Shown in pieces: positions 52,564 through 64,000 of a DNA stretch of 64,000 nt. A program made the position numbers and the translations under genes. The first letter of the stretch is position 1; the number at the start of each line of letters is the position of its first letter. This stretch comes from Prevotella sp. (GTDB lineage: Bacteria; Bacteroidota; Bacteroidia; Bacteroidales; Bacteroidaceae). The stretch is taken from positions 1 through 64,000 of the forward strand of contig JALFBL010000110.1 of assembly GCA_022773395.1 (NCBI GenBank), read 5' to 3'. The notes beneath the pieces were generated by a model. The model was not told where the DNA came from, did not search any database, and saw only the letters and a list, made by a program, of their open reading frames with translations.

Positions 52564-53799
52564 TCAGGCACTTTCCAATTTCTGCAAATGCGCCTTGTCC
52601 AGCTGTGCTTTCGCATAGTCGAGTGTCACAGTAAACGTTTTAGTTCTCTTGGAGGGAATCTCAAACATGGCATCCATCATTACGCTCTCTACAATGGAAC
52701 GCAAACCGCGTGCACCGAGTTTGTAGTCCACAGCCCTGTCCACAATCAGGTTGAGCGTTTCTTCCGGGAAATTCAGTTCAATTCCGTCCATCTCGAAGAG
52801 TTTGGCATACTGCTTGATGATGGAGTTCTTTGGTTCTGTCAGTATGCGATGCAGCGCCTCACGGTCGAGGGGGTTGAGATAGGTAAGCACTGGCAGACGG
52901 CCGATGATTTCGGGAATCAGTCCGAACGACTTCAAATCCTGTGGCAGGATATACTGCATCATGTCACCCTTTTGGATGTTGCGCACATTCTGCACGCTGT
53001 TGTAACCCACAACATGGGTGTTGAGCCTTTGCGCAATTTTCCGTTCAATTCCGTCGAATGCCCCACCACAGATAAACAGGATGTTCTTCGTATCTACGTG
53101 GATGTAATCCTGGTCGGGATGCTTGCGCCCACCTTTTGGCGGAACATTCACCACGCTCCCTTCAAGCAATTTGAGCAATCCTTGCTGGACACCCTCACCG
53201 CTCACATCGCGCGTGATGCTGGGATTGTCGCTCTTGCGGGCTATCTTGTCGATTTCATCTATGAAAACAATTCCACGCTCAGCAGCCTCCACATTGTAAT
53301 CGGCAGCCTGAAGCAAACGGGAGAGAATGCTCTCCACATCCTCGCCCACATAGCCAGCTTCGGTGAACACCGTGGCATCAACAATCGAAAACGGCACTTC
53401 CAACAATCTGGCAATGGTACGGGCCAAGAGCGTTTTTCCAGTCCCTGTGCTTCCCACCATTATGATATTGCTCTTTTCAATCTCCACTCCGTCGTTATCG
53501 GCTGGCTGCTGAAGCCGCTTATAATGGTTATATACCGAAACAGAAAGATAACGTTTCGCATCCTCTTGCCCTATGACATACTGGTCGAGATGTTTTTTGA
53601 TTTCAAGCGGCTTGGGAATCTTCTTCATTTTGAACGGAGCACTCCCCTTTCTTTCGCCGATATCCGACATGCCCGATGACTGCACGATTTCATAAGCCTG
53701 CCGGGCACAGTTCTCGCAGATAAAACCATTGATGCCGGTAATCAGCAAATTCACTTCATTTTCGCTTCTTCCACAGAAGCTGCACACTTTTTTAGGCAT
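52564..53799 (-). CDS. clpX: ATP-dependent Clp protease ATP-binding subunit ClpX
   Basis: Zn-finger [26 protein letters not shown]. Confidence 0.98.
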   Translation of the reverse strand: MPKKVCSFCGRSENEVNLLITGINGFICENCARQAYEIVQSSGMSDIGERKGSAPFKMKKIPKPLEIKKHLDQYVIGQEDAKRYLSVSVYNHYKRLQQPADNDGVEIEKSNIIMVGSTGTGKTLLARTIARLLEVPFSIVDATVFTEAGYVGEDVESILSRLLQAADYNVEAAERGIVFIDEIDKIARKSDNPSITRDVSGEGVQQGLLKLLEGSVVNVPPKGGRKHPDQDYIHVDTKNILFICGGAFDGIERKIAQRLNTHVVGYNSVQNVRNIQKGDMMQYILPQDLKSFGLIPEIIGRLPVLTYLNPLDREALHRILTEPKNSIIKQYAKLFEMDGIELNFPEETLNLIVDRAVDYKLGARGLRSIVESVMMDAMFEIPSKRTKTFTVTLDYAKAQLDKAHLQKLESA

Positions 53800-53801
53800 C
53801 T

Positions 53802-54467
53802 TTATTCCTTCCGTTTCAACACTTCGTCAATCATTCCATATTCCTTCGCCTCTTCGGCATTCATCCAATAGTTTCTATCGGAGTCGGCCCATACTTTTTC
53901 GTAGGGTGTATGCGAATGGTCGGCAATAATTGTGTATAATTCTTTCTTGAATTTCATGATTTCCTTCGCCTCGATTTCAATGTCGGAAGCCTGTCCCTGA
54001 ACACCGCCAAGGGGCTGGTGAATCATCACGCGACTATGAGTAAGCGCAGAACGCTTGCCTTCCTGACCGCTGACGAGCAGAACTGCGGCCATGGAGGCTG
54101 CCATTCCGGTACAGATGGTGGCCACCTCGCTGGAAATAAATTGCATGGTGTCGTAGATTCCCAAGCCTGCGGTTACGCTTCCACCGGGACTGTTGATGTA
54201 GATGGAAATGTCCTTTCCGCTATCCACAGAATCCAAATAAAGCAACTGGGCCTGCAAAGTATTGGCCGTGTAGTCGTCAATCTCTGTGCCGAGGAAGATG
54301 ATGCGATCCATCATCAATCTCGAGAACACGTCCATTTGGGTAACGTTCAACTGCCGTTCCTCCAAAATATACGGGTTGAGATAACGCGCCTGACTGGCTA
54401 CCACTTCATCGAGCACCATACCATTCATTCCTAAATGTTTGGTGGCATATTTTCTAAAATCGTTCAT
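53802..54467 (-). CDS. clpP: ATP-dependent Clp protease proteolytic subunit ClpP
   Basis: [35 protein letters not shown]. Confidence 0.98.
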   Translation of the reverse strand: MNDFRKYATKHLGMNGMVLDEVVASQARYLNPYILEERQLNVTQMDVFSRLMMDRIIFLGTEIDDYTANTLQAQLLYLDSVDSGKDISIYINSPGGSVTAGLGIYDTMQFISSEVATICTGMAASMAAVLLVSGQEGKRSALTHSRVMIHQPLGGVQGQASDIEIEAKEIMKFKKELYTIIADHSHTPYEKVWADSDRNYWMNAEEAKEYGMIDEVLKRKE

Positions 54468-54646
54468 TTTCTATCTTAATATTATCTGAAAAACAAATAA
54501 GGCTATCGACCTTTTTTTATCTTTGCGAGATACAAAGATACGAAAAAAAGTCGACAACCTTATGGTGTGTAGTTATTTTTTACGAAATAAACGTTTTTTA
54601 ACCTCGGCTCGCTCTCTGTCAAGACAGCTGTAGAAAACCAGAGATC

Positions 54647-56011
54647 TTACGCTTGCTCGCCGCCTATCAGTTTGTTGAATTCGTCGAGTGTCGCGGACTT
54701 CTCATTCAACTTGACAACCTTCTTCAAGACCTCAACGAGCTTGCGGTCCACGCTTCGGTCTATCAAGCCGTCAACGTATTCCTTTTTCTTGAGCATGTCA
54801 GCCGCATAGTTTTCCAAATACTCCTCAGGAACGTTGTTCATACCATATTGGGCAAACTGTGCGCGGGCTGCCTCCTTGGCAGCACCTTTCACATCGGCAT
54901 CTTCAACCTTGATACCGTTTGCGGCCACCAACTGCTCCTTGATCAAGTGCCATTTCAATTCTTTGAGGCTCATGTCGAAATTCTTGTTGACAAAGTCTTC
55001 GCCCTTATCCTTGTTGTTGTTCAACATGATGCGCTTAAGCAAATCCTCAGGAAAATTCAAGTCGCCCACTTTCTCTTCACAATATTTACGGAGATCCTGG
55101 ATGAATTTGAAATCGCTGTCATTAACGAACTGGGCTTTCAACCCATCGGCAATCTTCTCGCGGAAATCTTTTTCGTCCTTCACGTTGCCTTCTCCATACA
55201 CTCGGTCGAAGAGTTCCCGGTTAACTTCAGACTTGACATAGCGTGAAATTTCCGTGATCTGATAACTGAAATCTGCTGTAACGCCGGCAGCCTCTTCCTT
55301 GCTGATTTTCAAGAGCGAGGATATTTCCACATCGCTTTCAGGATAAGCCTTCCTGGGATTGATGGTAAGAATGTCGCCAAGTTTTGCGCCTTCGAATAGT
55401 TTTTTCTGATCGTCCGCCTTAATATAAGAGGGAAGCAGTACTGCACCTTCTACAATGATACCGCCTTCTTTGGTATTTCCGTTTTCGTCCAACTCACGAA
55501 GGTCTCCCTTCAGCATATCGTTGTCCTGATAATTGTCCACCTTATCATAGTGCCCTGCACGTGAAGCGAACATTTCCACCTGCCGGTCAATCAGTTGGTC
55601 ATCTACAGTGATGTTGTAAAAATCCACTTCATCCTTGTTGGTCAGCTCAATTTTGAATTCAGGAGCCACAGCAATATCAAACACAAAGGTATAGGGTGCT
55701 TTGCCCTCAACATCTACAGGTGCCTGTTTCTCTGACGGCAATGGTTCTCCCAGCATCTGAATTTTGTTATCATTCACATACTTGTAGATTTCCTCTCCCA
55801 AAGCCTTGTTGATGACGTCAACTTTAACAGCCATGCCATACTGGCGTTTGATCATGCCCATGGGCACCATACCCGGACGGAATCCCGGCACATTTGCCTT
55901 CTTGCGATAGTCCTTCAGTGTCTTCTCGACATTCTCTTTGTAGTCAGCCTCCTCAACCGTCAATGTCATCAAGCCATTGATTTTGTCAGGATTTTCAAAT
56001 GTTACTTTCAT
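54647..56011 (-). CDS. tig: Trigger factor
   Basis: VEKTLKDYRKKANVPGFRPGMVPMGMIKRQYG ribosome-binding signature, tig-clpP-clpX order. Confidence 0.95.
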   Translation of the reverse strand: MKVTFENPDKINGLMTLTVEEADYKENVEKTLKDYRKKANVPGFRPGMVPMGMIKRQYGMAVKVDVINKALGEEIYKYVNDNKIQMLGEPLPSEKQAPVDVEGKAPYTFVFDIAVAPEFKIELTNKDEVDFYNITVDDQLIDRQVEMFASRAGHYDKVDNYQDNDMLKGDLRELDENGNTKEGGIIVEGAVLLPSYIKADDQKKLFEGAKLGDILTINPRKAYPESDVEISSLLKISKEEAAGVTADFSYQITEISRYVKSEVNRELFDRVYGEGNVKDEKDFREKIADGLKAQFVNDSDFKFIQDLRKYCEEKVGDLNFPEDLLKRIMLNNNKDKGEDFVNKNFDMSLKELKWHLIKEQLVAANGIKVEDADVKGAAKEAARAQFAQYGMNNVPEEYLENYAADMLKKKEYVDGLIDRSVDRKLVEVLKKVVKLNEKSATLDEFNKLIGGEQA

Positions 56012-56167
56012 CTCTGATATTTATGTTTTTAAATATTATTTTGCGAATTGAAATGCAAAGGTAGCAAGTTTTTCCGTAATCATTATATATAATATGGAAA
56101 AATACATTTTTTTAACTTGAAAGCAGTCTTTCGCCACACCCATTTTTACAATATGGAAATCTAACTT

Positions 56168-57112
56168 TTACTGCCCTTCCATTTCCTGTTCTTTGCGTCT
56201 TCGCTCTTCGTCTATCAGCTGAAAATCTTTTTTGCGCAGCACAAAGCTGTTGCCAAGGTATTTCTCGCGCACTATTTTGTTTTCAGCCAATTCTTCGGGA
56301 CTACCCTTGAACAGGATTTTTCCGTCAAAAAGAAGGTAGGCACGGTCGGTAATAGAAAGGGTTTCCCCTGCGTTATGGTCGGTGATGAGGATACCGATAT
56401 TGCGGTACTTCAACTGCCAGACAACGTGCTGGATGTCTTCAACGGCAATGGGATCGACACCGGCAAAAGGTTCATCGAGCATGATGAATTTGGGTGAAAT
56501 TGCCAGACAACGGGCAATTTCGGTTCTTCTTCGCTCTCCACCGGACAATTGGTCACCCTTGTTCTTGCGCACTTTCTCCAAACGAAACTCATGAACAAGG
56601 CTTTCGAGTTTATCCAATTGGTATTGCCGAGTGGTATTCGTCATCTCCAACACAGCCATGATATTGTCTTCCACGCTCAGTTTCCTGAACACGCTGGCTT
56701 CCTGCGGAAGATAGCCGATTCCGGCACGGGCCCGCTTGTAAACAGGAAAAGACGTGATTTCCTCGTCATCGATATAGATATGACCGGCATTGGGAATGAT
56801 CAGACCGGTGGTCATATAGAATGAAGTGGTTTTACCGGCACCGTTAGGTCCCATCAAACCAACAATTTCCCCTTGCCGCACGCTGATGGAGACATCGTTC
56901 ACCACAGTCCGCTTTCCATAGCGTTTCACCAGTCCTTCTGCCCTTAGAACAGAATTTCCAGTTACCTTAGCACCCGATGTTGGAGAACAGCCAATCGATT
57001 CCGGCTTTTCACTTTCAGCAGCATCGGTCATTGCAGCCGAAAGCAACCATTGACTTTCCATCGTCTCTGGATTTTCTTCCAAATGACTATCCATATCCTT
57101 CATATCGTCCAT
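56168..57112 (-). CDS. lptB: LPS export ABC transporter ATP-binding protein
   Basis: [50 protein letters not shown]. Confidence 0.95.
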   Translation of the reverse strand: MDDMKDMDSHLEENPETMESQWLLSAAMTDAAESEKPESIGCSPTSGAKVTGNSVLRAEGLVKRYGKRTVVNDVSISVRQGEIVGLMGPNGAGKTTSFYMTTGLIIPNAGHIYIDDEEITSFPVYKRARAGIGYLPQEASVFRKLSVEDNIMAVLEMTNTTRQYQLDKLESLVHEFRLEKVRKNKGDQLSGGERRRTEIARCLAISPKFIMLDEPFAGVDPIAVEDIQHVVWQLKYRNIGILITDHNAGETLSITDRAYLLFDGKILFKGSPEELAENKIVREKYLGNSFVLRKKDFQLIDEERRRKEQEMEGQ

Positions 57113-57289
57113 CTGTCCACTGTTTTAGGTGGCAAAGGTAGTACAAAAAAAATGATTATCAGTGCATGGAACGTGAAAAACACTAAAATAGCGGGCATTA
57201 ACGTTGAAGAAAAATAAAACTTCGGGCTTTCTGGCAGTTTTATTTCTATTTTCTTTACCTTTGCAAAGAATTATCTCGGGAATACAATT

Positions 57290-58036
57290 ATGCTGATATA
57301 TAGATGGCTCAATAGTTTTGGTAAGTACCTGCTGCTGATGGGAAGGGCGTTTTCCAGACCCGAACGCATGCGCATGTTTCTGAAAAGATATGTAAGGGAA
57401 ATGCATTCTCTGGGGGTGGATTCCATCGGCATTGTACTGCTCATCTCTTTTTTCATCGGTGCCGTAATCTGTATCCAGATGAAATTGAACATACAAAGCC
57501 CGTGGATGCCACGGTGGGTTTCAGGTTATACCACTCGCGAAATCATGCTTCTCGAGTTTTCTTCGTCCATCATGTGCCTGATTCTGGCAGGAAAAGTGGG
57601 GTCGAACATCGCGTCGGAACTGGGCACCATGCGCGTGACACAGCAAATAGATGCTTTGGAAATTATGGGTGTAAACTCTGCCCAGTATCTGATTCTGCCA
57701 AAGATTGCCGCAATGGTTTCCATGATGCCGTTTTTGGTCATATTTTCATCGGCAATGGGAATTGTGGGCGCATACGCCACAGCATTCATAGGAAAAGTGC
57801 TAAGTCCTGATGATCTGACATTGGGATTGCAGCACGATTTTTCCGCCTGGTATCTCTGGATGAGTATCATCAAGAGTTCATTCTTTGCCTTTATCATTGC
57901 CACCGTAGCTTCCTATTTCGGCTATTCGGTAGAAGGAGGCTCACAGGAAGTGGGCAAGGCAAGTACGCAGGCCGTGGTGTCGAGCAGTGTGCTGATATTG
58001 TTTTCCGATGTTTTCCTCACGCAACTGCTGTCGTGA
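57290..58036 (+). CDS. mlaE: MlaE-family ABC transporter permease
   Basis: ELGTMRVTQQIDALEIMGVNSAQYLILPKI; -7 element TACCTTTG upstream. Confidence 0.94.
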   Translation: MLIYRWLNSFGKYLLLMGRAFSRPERMRMFLKRYVREMHSLGVDSIGIVLLISFFIGAVICIQMKLNIQSPWMPRWVSGYTTREIMLLEFSSSIMCLILAGKVGSNIASELGTMRVTQQIDALEIMGVNSAQYLILPKIAAMVSMMPFLVIFSSAMGIVGAYATAFIGKVLSPDDLTLGLQHDFSAWYLWMSIIKSSFFAFIIATVASYFGYSVEGGSQEVGKASTQAVVSSSVLILFSDVFLTQLLS

Positions 58037-58129
58037 CATTCGGGAGTGCCTTGGCAAGACAGAGAAATTCCGTACAATCCTCTATTACATAACAACAAAC
58101 TCATCCTCAACAAACATTTGAATCCCACA

Positions 58130-58900
58130 ATGATTGAAGTCAAGCATCTATACAAATCCTTTGCGGACAAAGAAGTTCTGAAAGACATTAATGCTGTTTT
58201 TGAAAACGGGAAGACCAACTTGATCATCGGCCAAAGCGGATCGGGAAAAACAGTCCTGATGAAGAATCTCGTGGGACTTCTCGATCCGACACAAGGGAAA
58301 GTGCTCTACGACGGGAGAGACTTTGTGGGAATGACGAAACAGGAGAAGGTGGCCATGCGTCGCGAAATGGGCATGATTTTCCAAGGTGCGGCACTGTTCG
58401 ATGCACTGACCGTACTAGAAAACGTCATGTTTCCCCTTGACATGTTCTCGAACATGAACTACAACGAAAGGGTGAAGCGTGCCCGTGAATGTCTCAGCCG
58501 CGTGAATCTCATTGATGCCCAAAAGAAATATCCAGGTGAAATTTCGGGAGGTATGCAGAAACGCGTGGCGATAGCCCGAGCCATTGTGCTGAATCCGAAA
58601 TATCTGTTTTGCGACGAACCCAATTCAGGATTGGATCCCAAGACATCACTGGTCATCGACGAACTACTGTCTGGAATCACAAAAGATTACAACATGACCA
58701 CCATCATCAACACCCACGACATGAACTCTGTGATGGGCATTGGCGAAAACATCATTTTCATTTACAAGGGAAACAAGGAGTGGCAAGGCACAAAAAATGA
58801 GGTAATGACCGCCACGAATCAGAAACTGAACGACCTTGTTTTCGCCTCAGACCTTTTCAGAAAAGTAAAGGAGGTGGAGGAAGACACTCATTTCAGATGA
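58130..58900 (+). CDS. mlaF: MlaF-like ABC transporter ATP-binding protein
   Basis: MIEVKHLYKSFADKEVLKDIN, GQSGSGKTVLMKNLVGL, SGGMQKRVAIARAI. Confidence 0.94.
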   Translation: MIEVKHLYKSFADKEVLKDINAVFENGKTNLIIGQSGSGKTVLMKNLVGLLDPTQGKVLYDGRDFVGMTKQEKVAMRREMGMIFQGAALFDALTVLENVMFPLDMFSNMNYNERVKRARECLSRVNLIDAQKKYPGEISGGMQKRVAIARAIVLNPKYLFCDEPNSGLDPKTSLVIDELLSGITKDYNMTTIINTHDMNSVMGIGENIIFIYKGNKEWQGTKNEVMTATNQKLNDLVFASDLFRKVKEVEEDTHFR

Positions 58901-59149
58901 TCTTCCACCAACGCAATCCAGAAATTTGCCCAAATGGGCAGAATAGCCCGATCGGTTTCATAATTGTCCTCCCCCTAGTGTGCGGCATGTACCCCGCCAA
59001 TGACATAATCCGCACATTCAGTACCCTTTCTTTCCATCCATGGCACTTAATGTTGCCGCAACAGGTAGATATGTCATTTTGTTTCTGCAAGAATCCACTG
59101 CTGAAAAATCAAGCGTAATGTTAAAGCGAAAAAAAGCGCATATATTCCC

Positions 59150-59545
59150 CTATTTCATATACCATTTCTCATTTTTTCTAATCATTGGAACAACGATCTC
59201 CTCCGTACTGTTATCGCCAAAAGACAATAAGAGGAAAGCACTGGCTGTGGACGAGAGGGAATCGTTGACGCAATTAACGATTCGCACTTCTCGAAGACCT
59301 CCGTGCTCCTCTTTCTGCGTGCCCACGAACATCTTCGCATTGGCCACCAACTGCTCGCGATAACTGTCGGGAATACTGTCAGGAAAATCCAGTCCCCGAA
59401 CAAATGCATCATAGTTGCCTGTGAGAAGCCATTCATAATATTGCTTGGCAGCATTGGCAGCGGCAAAATCAACTTTCTGTTCCGTCTTTGAACAAGAAAG
59501 AAGCAAAGTTGCCGCCATGCACACCGCAAGAAGAAGTCTCTGCAT
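59150..59545 (-). CDS. Small lipoprotein (DUF4878-like)
   Basis: [23 protein letters not shown] lipobox; start codon overlaps der stop (TAATG). Confidence 0.65.
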   Translation of the reverse strand: MQRLLLAVCMAATLLLSCSKTEQKVDFAAANAAKQYYEWLLTGNYDAFVRGLDFPDSIPDSYREQLVANAKMFVGTQKEEHGGLREVRIVNCVNDSLSSTASAFLLLSFGDNSTEEIVVPMIRKNEKWYMK

Positions 59546-60861
59546 TACTTTTGGCGAATGAATACGTGGATCGGACAGCCATGCATCGGCCAATTCTCGC
59601 GGATTTTATTCTCCAGAAAACGGCGGTAAGGCTCTTTTACATACTGTGGCAGATTGGCAAAGAACACGAACGAGGGTATCTGCGTATTGGGGAGCTGCAT
59701 ACAGTATTTGATCTTGATATATTTTCCTTTGATGGATGGCGGTGGAGTGGCCTCGATAAGAGGAAGCATCACCTCATTGAGTTTGCTCGTTCCCACCTTC
59801 GACTTGCGGTTGAGGAAAACTTCCTTGGCTGTTTCAAGCACCTTGTAAATGCGCTGCTTGGTGAGGGCAGAGGCAAAAATGATGGGAAAATCAGTAAACG
59901 GGGCCATGCGTTCGCGAATGGCATTTTCGAAAGTACTGATTACCTGCTGCGTTTTATCTTCCACCAAATCCCACTTGTTCACAACGACAACCAGCGACTT
60001 GTTGTTTTTCTGAATCAACTGGAAAATATTCATGTCCTGTGCCTCAATACCTCTTGTGGCATCTATCATCAAAATACACACATCGGAATTTTCAATGGCC
60101 CGAATACTGCGCATCACGCTATAAAATTCCAGATCTTCATTTACCTTGTTCTTGCGACGGATCCCGGCTGTATCAACCAAATAGAAGTCAAAGCCAAACT
60201 TATCGTATTTTGTATAAATACTGTCGCGAGTAGTGCCGGCAATCTCTGTGACAATATGTCTGTCCTCACCGATAAAGGCATTGATAAGGCTGCTTTTTCC
60301 TGCATTAGGACGCCCCACAACAGCAAAACGTGGCGTATCATCATCCACCTCTTCCTCGTCTTTGAGGTTTTTCATTTTCTCAAGCAGCAAATCCAACAAG
60401 TCGCCTGTTCCGCTGCCCGTCGCAGCACTGACACATTGCGGCTCGCCCAATCCTAACTTGTAAAACTCCGCAGCATCATAACGCTGGGCATTGTTGTCCA
60501 CTTTATTGGCAACGAGGATGACGGGCAAGTTGGAACGGCGCAAAATCCTTACTACATCCTCGTCCCAGTCGGTAAGCCCGCTGAGCACATCCACCAAAAA
60601 AAGAACGATGTCCGCCTCTTCCGTCGCCACAATCACCTGTTTTCGTATTTCCTCTTCAAAAATATCGTCGCTCTTCACAACCCAGCCACCTGTATCGACC
60701 ACAGAAAACTCTTTTCCATTCCACTCGCATTTTCCGTACTGACGGTCGCGCGTAGTACCTGCCTCATCGCTTACAATGGCGCGGCGAGACTTGGTCAATC
60801 TGTTAAACAGCGTGGACTTGCCCACATTGGGACGTCCCACGATTGCCACTAAATTTGCCAT
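59545..60861 (-). CDS. der: Ribosome biogenesis GTPase Der
   Basis: Two GTPase domains [14 protein letters not shown] and [16 protein letters not shown]-like C-terminus. Confidence 0.97.
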   Translation of the reverse strand: MANLVAIVGRPNVGKSTLFNRLTKSRRAIVSDEAGTTRDRQYGKCEWNGKEFSVVDTGGWVVKSDDIFEEEIRKQVIVATEEADIVLFLVDVLSGLTDWDEDVVRILRRSNLPVILVANKVDNNAQRYDAAEFYKLGLGEPQCVSAATGSGTGDLLDLLLEKMKNLKDEEEVDDDTPRFAVVGRPNAGKSSLINAFIGEDRHIVTEIAGTTRDSIYTKYDKFGFDFYLVDTAGIRRKNKVNEDLEFYSVMRSIRAIENSDVCILMIDATRGIEAQDMNIFQLIQKNNKSLVVVVNKWDLVEDKTQQVISTFENAIRERMAPFTDFPIIFASALTKQRIYKVLETAKEVFLNRKSKVGTSKLNEVMLPLIEATPPPSIKGKYIKIKYCMQLPNTQIPSFVFFANLPQYVKEPYRRFLENKIRENWPMHGCPIHVFIRQK

Positions 60862-60888
60862 ATTCTATTTGTTTCTTTATTGTTAATA

Positions 60889-61323
60889 TTATTGGACGAC
60901 GTTAAACAGGAAACGCTCTCCTTTAGCAGTGGTAAATGTTCCGCTGAAACCATCGCCTCTGTGTTGAAAATCTCCTTCGAAAGTGCCCGTATGATTCCCC
61001 TTGGGCGTATATTCTTACATCACCAACCGGTTGTATCCTCCAAGATGCCCTTCGTTCTTCACCATCACCAACCGGAAATGGGTGTTGGGACGGTCGTTAT
61101 AGAAATAATATCCTGCCGTTTCGCCTTCGGAAGTGTTCGGATTTACAAACAGCGTGATTTTGAACGAGCCAATGCTTCCCGTACACTTCACCAAATCCCG
61201 CGGCGAAAGACATTCGGTAGAGTCCTTTTTCTGAACGCCGGCATCATGCTGTGCGAACGCCGGCAAGCATAATATTGACAAAAACAAGGCCGTCAATAAA
61301 CATACGGATATTCTTTTGTACAT
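60889..61323 (-). pseudogene. Small secreted protein interrupted by an in-frame TAA at 61017-61015
   Basis: MYKRISVCLLTALFLSILCLPAFAQ...HLGGYNRLVM*EYTPKGNHTGTFEGDFQHRGDGFSGTFTTAKGERFLFNVVQ*; frame stays open 41 codons after the first stop. Confidence 0.6.
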
Positions 61324-61370
61324 ATATAATTGAACTTTTTGACGGTTAAGTTGGGCACGGACTTGCCCGA

Positions 61371-62252
61371 TTATTCCAAATTGTAGCCAAAATTGGCCAG
61401 TTCTTTCTTATTGCTGCGCCAGTCTTTATCCACCTTGACAAACACTTCAAGATAAACGCTCTTGCCGAAAAAACGTTCGAGTGCCTTGCGCGCTTCGGTA
61501 CTCACTTTTTTCAGTGCTACGCCCTGGTGTCCAATGATGATACCCTTCTGGCTATCACGCTCCACATAAATCACAGCATTGATATGGATATTTTTTCCGG
61601 TTTCCTTGAACGCTTCCACATTCACTTCTACGGAATAGGGAACTTCCTTGTCATAGTAGAGCAGTATTTTCTCACGGATTATCTCGCTTACGAAAAACTT
61701 TGCGGGTTTGTCGGTCAATTGATCCTTGTCAAAATAGGGAGGGCTGTCGGGCAACAATTCCTTGATGCGCTTCAACAAGATATCCACCCCGAATTTGTTT
61801 TTTGCAGAAATGGGCAGAATTTCGGCGTTGGGCAAGAGCCCGTGCCATTTCTCCACGATGGAACCCAAATCTTTTTGATTGCTCTCGTCTATCTTGTTGA
61901 TCAACAACAATACCGGAGTCTTCATATTTTGCACCTTTTGCAGGAAGTCAAGATTCTTTTCCGGTTTTTCCACCACATCGGTCACATACAGCAGCACGTC
62001 TGCATCAGCAAGTGCCGACTCAGAAAATGCCAGCATCGACTCTTGCAACCGATAGTTGGGTTTCAACACTCCTGGCGTATCAGAGAATACGATTTGCATG
62101 TCATCGGTGTTCACTATACCCATTATACGGTGGCGCGTAGTCTGCGCCTTGAAAGTGGCAATGCTGATACGCTCCCCCACCAACTGATTCATGAGGGTTG
62201 ACTTGCCCACATTGGGATTGCCCACTATATTTACAAATCCTGCTTTGTGCAT
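61371..62252 (-). CDS. era: GTPase Era
   Basis: [37 protein letters not shown] domain. Confidence 0.97.
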   Translation of the reverse strand: MHKAGFVNIVGNPNVGKSTLMNQLVGERISIATFKAQTTRHRIMGIVNTDDMQIVFSDTPGVLKPNYRLQESMLAFSESALADADVLLYVTDVVEKPEKNLDFLQKVQNMKTPVLLLINKIDESNQKDLGSIVEKWHGLLPNAEILPISAKNKFGVDILLKRIKELLPDSPPYFDKDQLTDKPAKFFVSEIIREKILLYYDKEVPYSVEVNVEAFKETGKNIHINAVIYVERDSQKGIIIGHQGVALKKVSTEARKALERFFGKSVYLEVFVKVDKDWRSNKKELANFGYNLE

Positions 62253-62374
62253 ATTAAAAGATGTTTGTTTCGACCAGATGCTCTATCGAATAGTTTGTAA
62301 AATAGACAAAAAAACGCACCATATTACTAAAATAGGATGCGTTTCTTAGTATGTTGATCGATTGTTATTGTTTC

Positions 62375-63391
62375 TTAGCATGTGCCACAGCTGCCCCCGT
62401 CATAAGCCCACTTGCAATAAGAGGCTCCATGAACAAACCCAGCGCCAAATGCAGTAAGAATCAAGTTATCGCCCTTTTTGAGCAGATGCTCGTTTTCCCA
62501 AATTGCCAAGGGAATGGTTGCCGAACTGGTATTTCCAAAGTGTTCGATGTTCACCAAGACCTTTTCCATCGGGAGTTCTAACCGTTTTGCCACCGCTTCG
62601 ATGATCCGGACATTTGCCTGATGGGGGATCACGAACCGAATGTCATCGGGCTTCAAGCCATTGCGTTCAGCAATCAATGCACAGTCATCACTCATATTGG
62701 TCACCGCATAGCGGAACACAGTACGCCCCTCTTGGTAGATATAGTGCAATCGATGGTCGACAGTAAAATGGGAAGATGGGGACACAGAGCCTCCCGCCTT
62801 CATGTGCAAGAACGGAAGCCCTTTGCCATCAGTCCGCAGATAGGAATCCATCACACCGATATTCTGCTCTGTTGTAGCTTCGAGCAACACAGCGCCTGCT
62901 CCATCTCCAAAAAGCGGACAAGTGCTTCGATCGGTATAATCGGTCACCGAAGACATTTTGTCTGCACCGATAACGATAATCTTCTTGTAACGGCCACTTT
63001 GAATCATTGCCGCTGCACACTCCAACGTGTAGAGAAATCCGCAACAGGCAGCCCAATAGTCAAACGCGAAAGCATTCTTCAATCCAAGCTTGCCCAATAC
63101 GATGCTGGCTGTTGACGGGAACTGATAGTCAGCAGTAGAGGTGGTGACGATTAACGCATCAATTGTATCAGGGTCAACACCCGTCTTCTGCATCAGTTCT
63201 TTGGCAGCCTTACGCGCCATATAACTGGTTCCCAATCCTTCTTCGGCCAAAATCCGACGTTCCTTGATGCCGACACGCGTCATAATCCACTCATCATTGG
63301 TATCAACCATTCTCGACAATTCCTCATTGTTGAGGACATAATCGGGCACGTATCCGCCAATACCGGTGATTATTGCGTTGATTTTATCCAT
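62375..63391 (-). CDS. fabH: Beta-ketoacyl-ACP synthase III
   Basis: [41 protein letters not shown]. Confidence 0.94.
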   Translation of the reverse strand: MDKINAIITGIGGYVPDYVLNNEELSRMVDTNDEWIMTRVGIKERRILAEEGLGTSYMARKAAKELMQKTGVDPDTIDALIVTTSTADYQFPSTASIVLGKLGLKNAFAFDYWAACCGFLYTLECAAAMIQSGRYKKIIVIGADKMSSVTDYTDRSTCPLFGDGAGAVLLEATTEQNIGVMDSYLRTDGKGLPFLHMKAGGSVSPSSHFTVDHRLHYIYQEGRTVFRYAVTNMSDDCALIAERNGLKPDDIRFVIPHQANVRIIEAVAKRLELPMEKVLVNIEHFGNTSSATIPLAIWENEHLLKKGDNLILTAFGAGFVHGASYCKWAYDGGSCGTC

Positions 63392-63579
63392 TATTCAGCG
63401 ACTTCGTCCATTACAATCGCGATCTTGCCTCTATAATATCCGCAAGTAGGACAAACCGTGTGGTATACGTGATATGCACCGCAGTTAGGACAGATTGCCA
63501 ACGTGGGAACTACTGCCTTGTCATGAGTTCTTCTCTTGAGTTTACGAGTCTTCGACTGTCTTCTTTTAGGATGTGCCAT
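63391..63579 (-). CDS. rpmF: 50S ribosomal protein L32
   Basis: [21 protein letters not shown]...[23 protein letters not shown]. Confidence 0.98.
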   Translation of the reverse strand: MAHPKRRQSKTRKLKRRTHDKAVVPTLAICPNCGAYHVYHTVCPTCGYYRGKIAIVMDEVAE

Positions 63580-63585
63580 TTTGTT

Positions 63586-63993
63586 CTAATCTTTAATTAT
63601 TGTTTTTAATTTTTCCAATTCACTCCATCGGGGATCTACAGGCTTGGTGGACTCCTCATCACTGCTTCGGTCAGTTGACAGCCCTTCCAGAGCTTCTATC
63701 ATAGCAGGGTTGCACTTGCCGGGTGCATGCACATGCTTGATGGGTATAGCCAAGGCTATAAATTCATAGATAATCCATGACGTATCGAGTATACCTTCAT
63801 TCTCGTCAACAATCACGACATCATCTTCTTCCGAGTATTCGTTTCCCAATCTCACCAAAAGGCGGTCTTTCGCCTCTATCCGTTGCTCCATGTCGTCAAG
63901 ACACAAATCACAAGGGACTGCCACCGTTCCTTCTGTACGGAATTCCAGTTCATACAAGTCGGCGGTTTTGCGCACAGACACGTTCACGTGCAA
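63586..63993 (-). CDS. DUF177/YceD-family protein, N-terminus may extend beyond the window
   Basis: VPCDLCLDDMEQRIEAKDRLLVRLGNEYSEED...; upstream of rpmF-fabH as usual. Confidence 0.85.
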   Translation of the reverse strand: MHVNVSVRKTADLYELEFRTEGTVAVPCDLCLDDMEQRIEAKDRLLVRLGNEYSEEDDVVIVDENEGILDTSWIIYEFIALAIPIKHVHAPGKCNPAMIEALEGLSTDRSSDEESTKPVDPRWSELEKLKTIIKD

Positions 63994-64000
63994 ATCTCCG

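Noticed and set aside
54478-54646. Possible regulatory RNA between clpP and tig
   Set aside because: The gap is explained by the clpP promoter (TATCTTTG on minus near 54520-54545) and the tig 3' end; no additional structure strong enough to support.
58901-59149. Possible small gene between mlaF and the DUF4878-like lipoprotein
   Set aside because: Both-strand ORFs are short and unrecognisable; no promoter/terminator pair found.

Overview
This window is a stretch of Bacteroidota chromosome, most likely Prevotellaceae. The evidence is the TAnnTTTG -7 promoter motifs, FecI/FecR/STN-TonB signalling, a C10 protease with a T9SS-type tail, the SurA/OstA/mutL/guaB neighbourhood, and a tmRNA tag GENKYALAA. 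It is mostly housekeeping: sppA, SDR, groES-groEL, tmRNA, aspA, ompA, mutL-ostA-surA-guaB, acyl-CoA dehydrogenase/ETF, nadB, recQ, clpX-clpP-tig, lptB-mlaEF, der-era-fabH-rpmF. Accessory parts are a compact polysaccharide locus (wza/wzc/wzy/wzx/GT), a sigma/FecR/TonB locus, and a C10 protease beside a decayed acyltransferase. The most interesting items are: (1) a translationally coupled radical SAM / lipoprotein pair with a CxYGTP motif, apparently the uncharacterised rSAM/lipoprotein system; (2) an orphan ~350-nt purine-rich transcription unit at about 31.33-31.69 kb with its own promoter, repeated AGGTAA motifs, micro-ORFs and a strong terminator; (3) a sigma-54-like promoter with an upstream dyad before groESL; (4) tandem 21-bp-phased palindromes upstream of the etf operon; (5) a nested inverted/direct repeat structure near 12.8 kb; (6) three decayed or interrupted genes: a TonB receptor with a 1-nt frameshift, an acyltransferase-3 remnant, and a small secreted protein with an in-frame stop. 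All identifications come from reading sequence and ORFs by eye; no database search was run.
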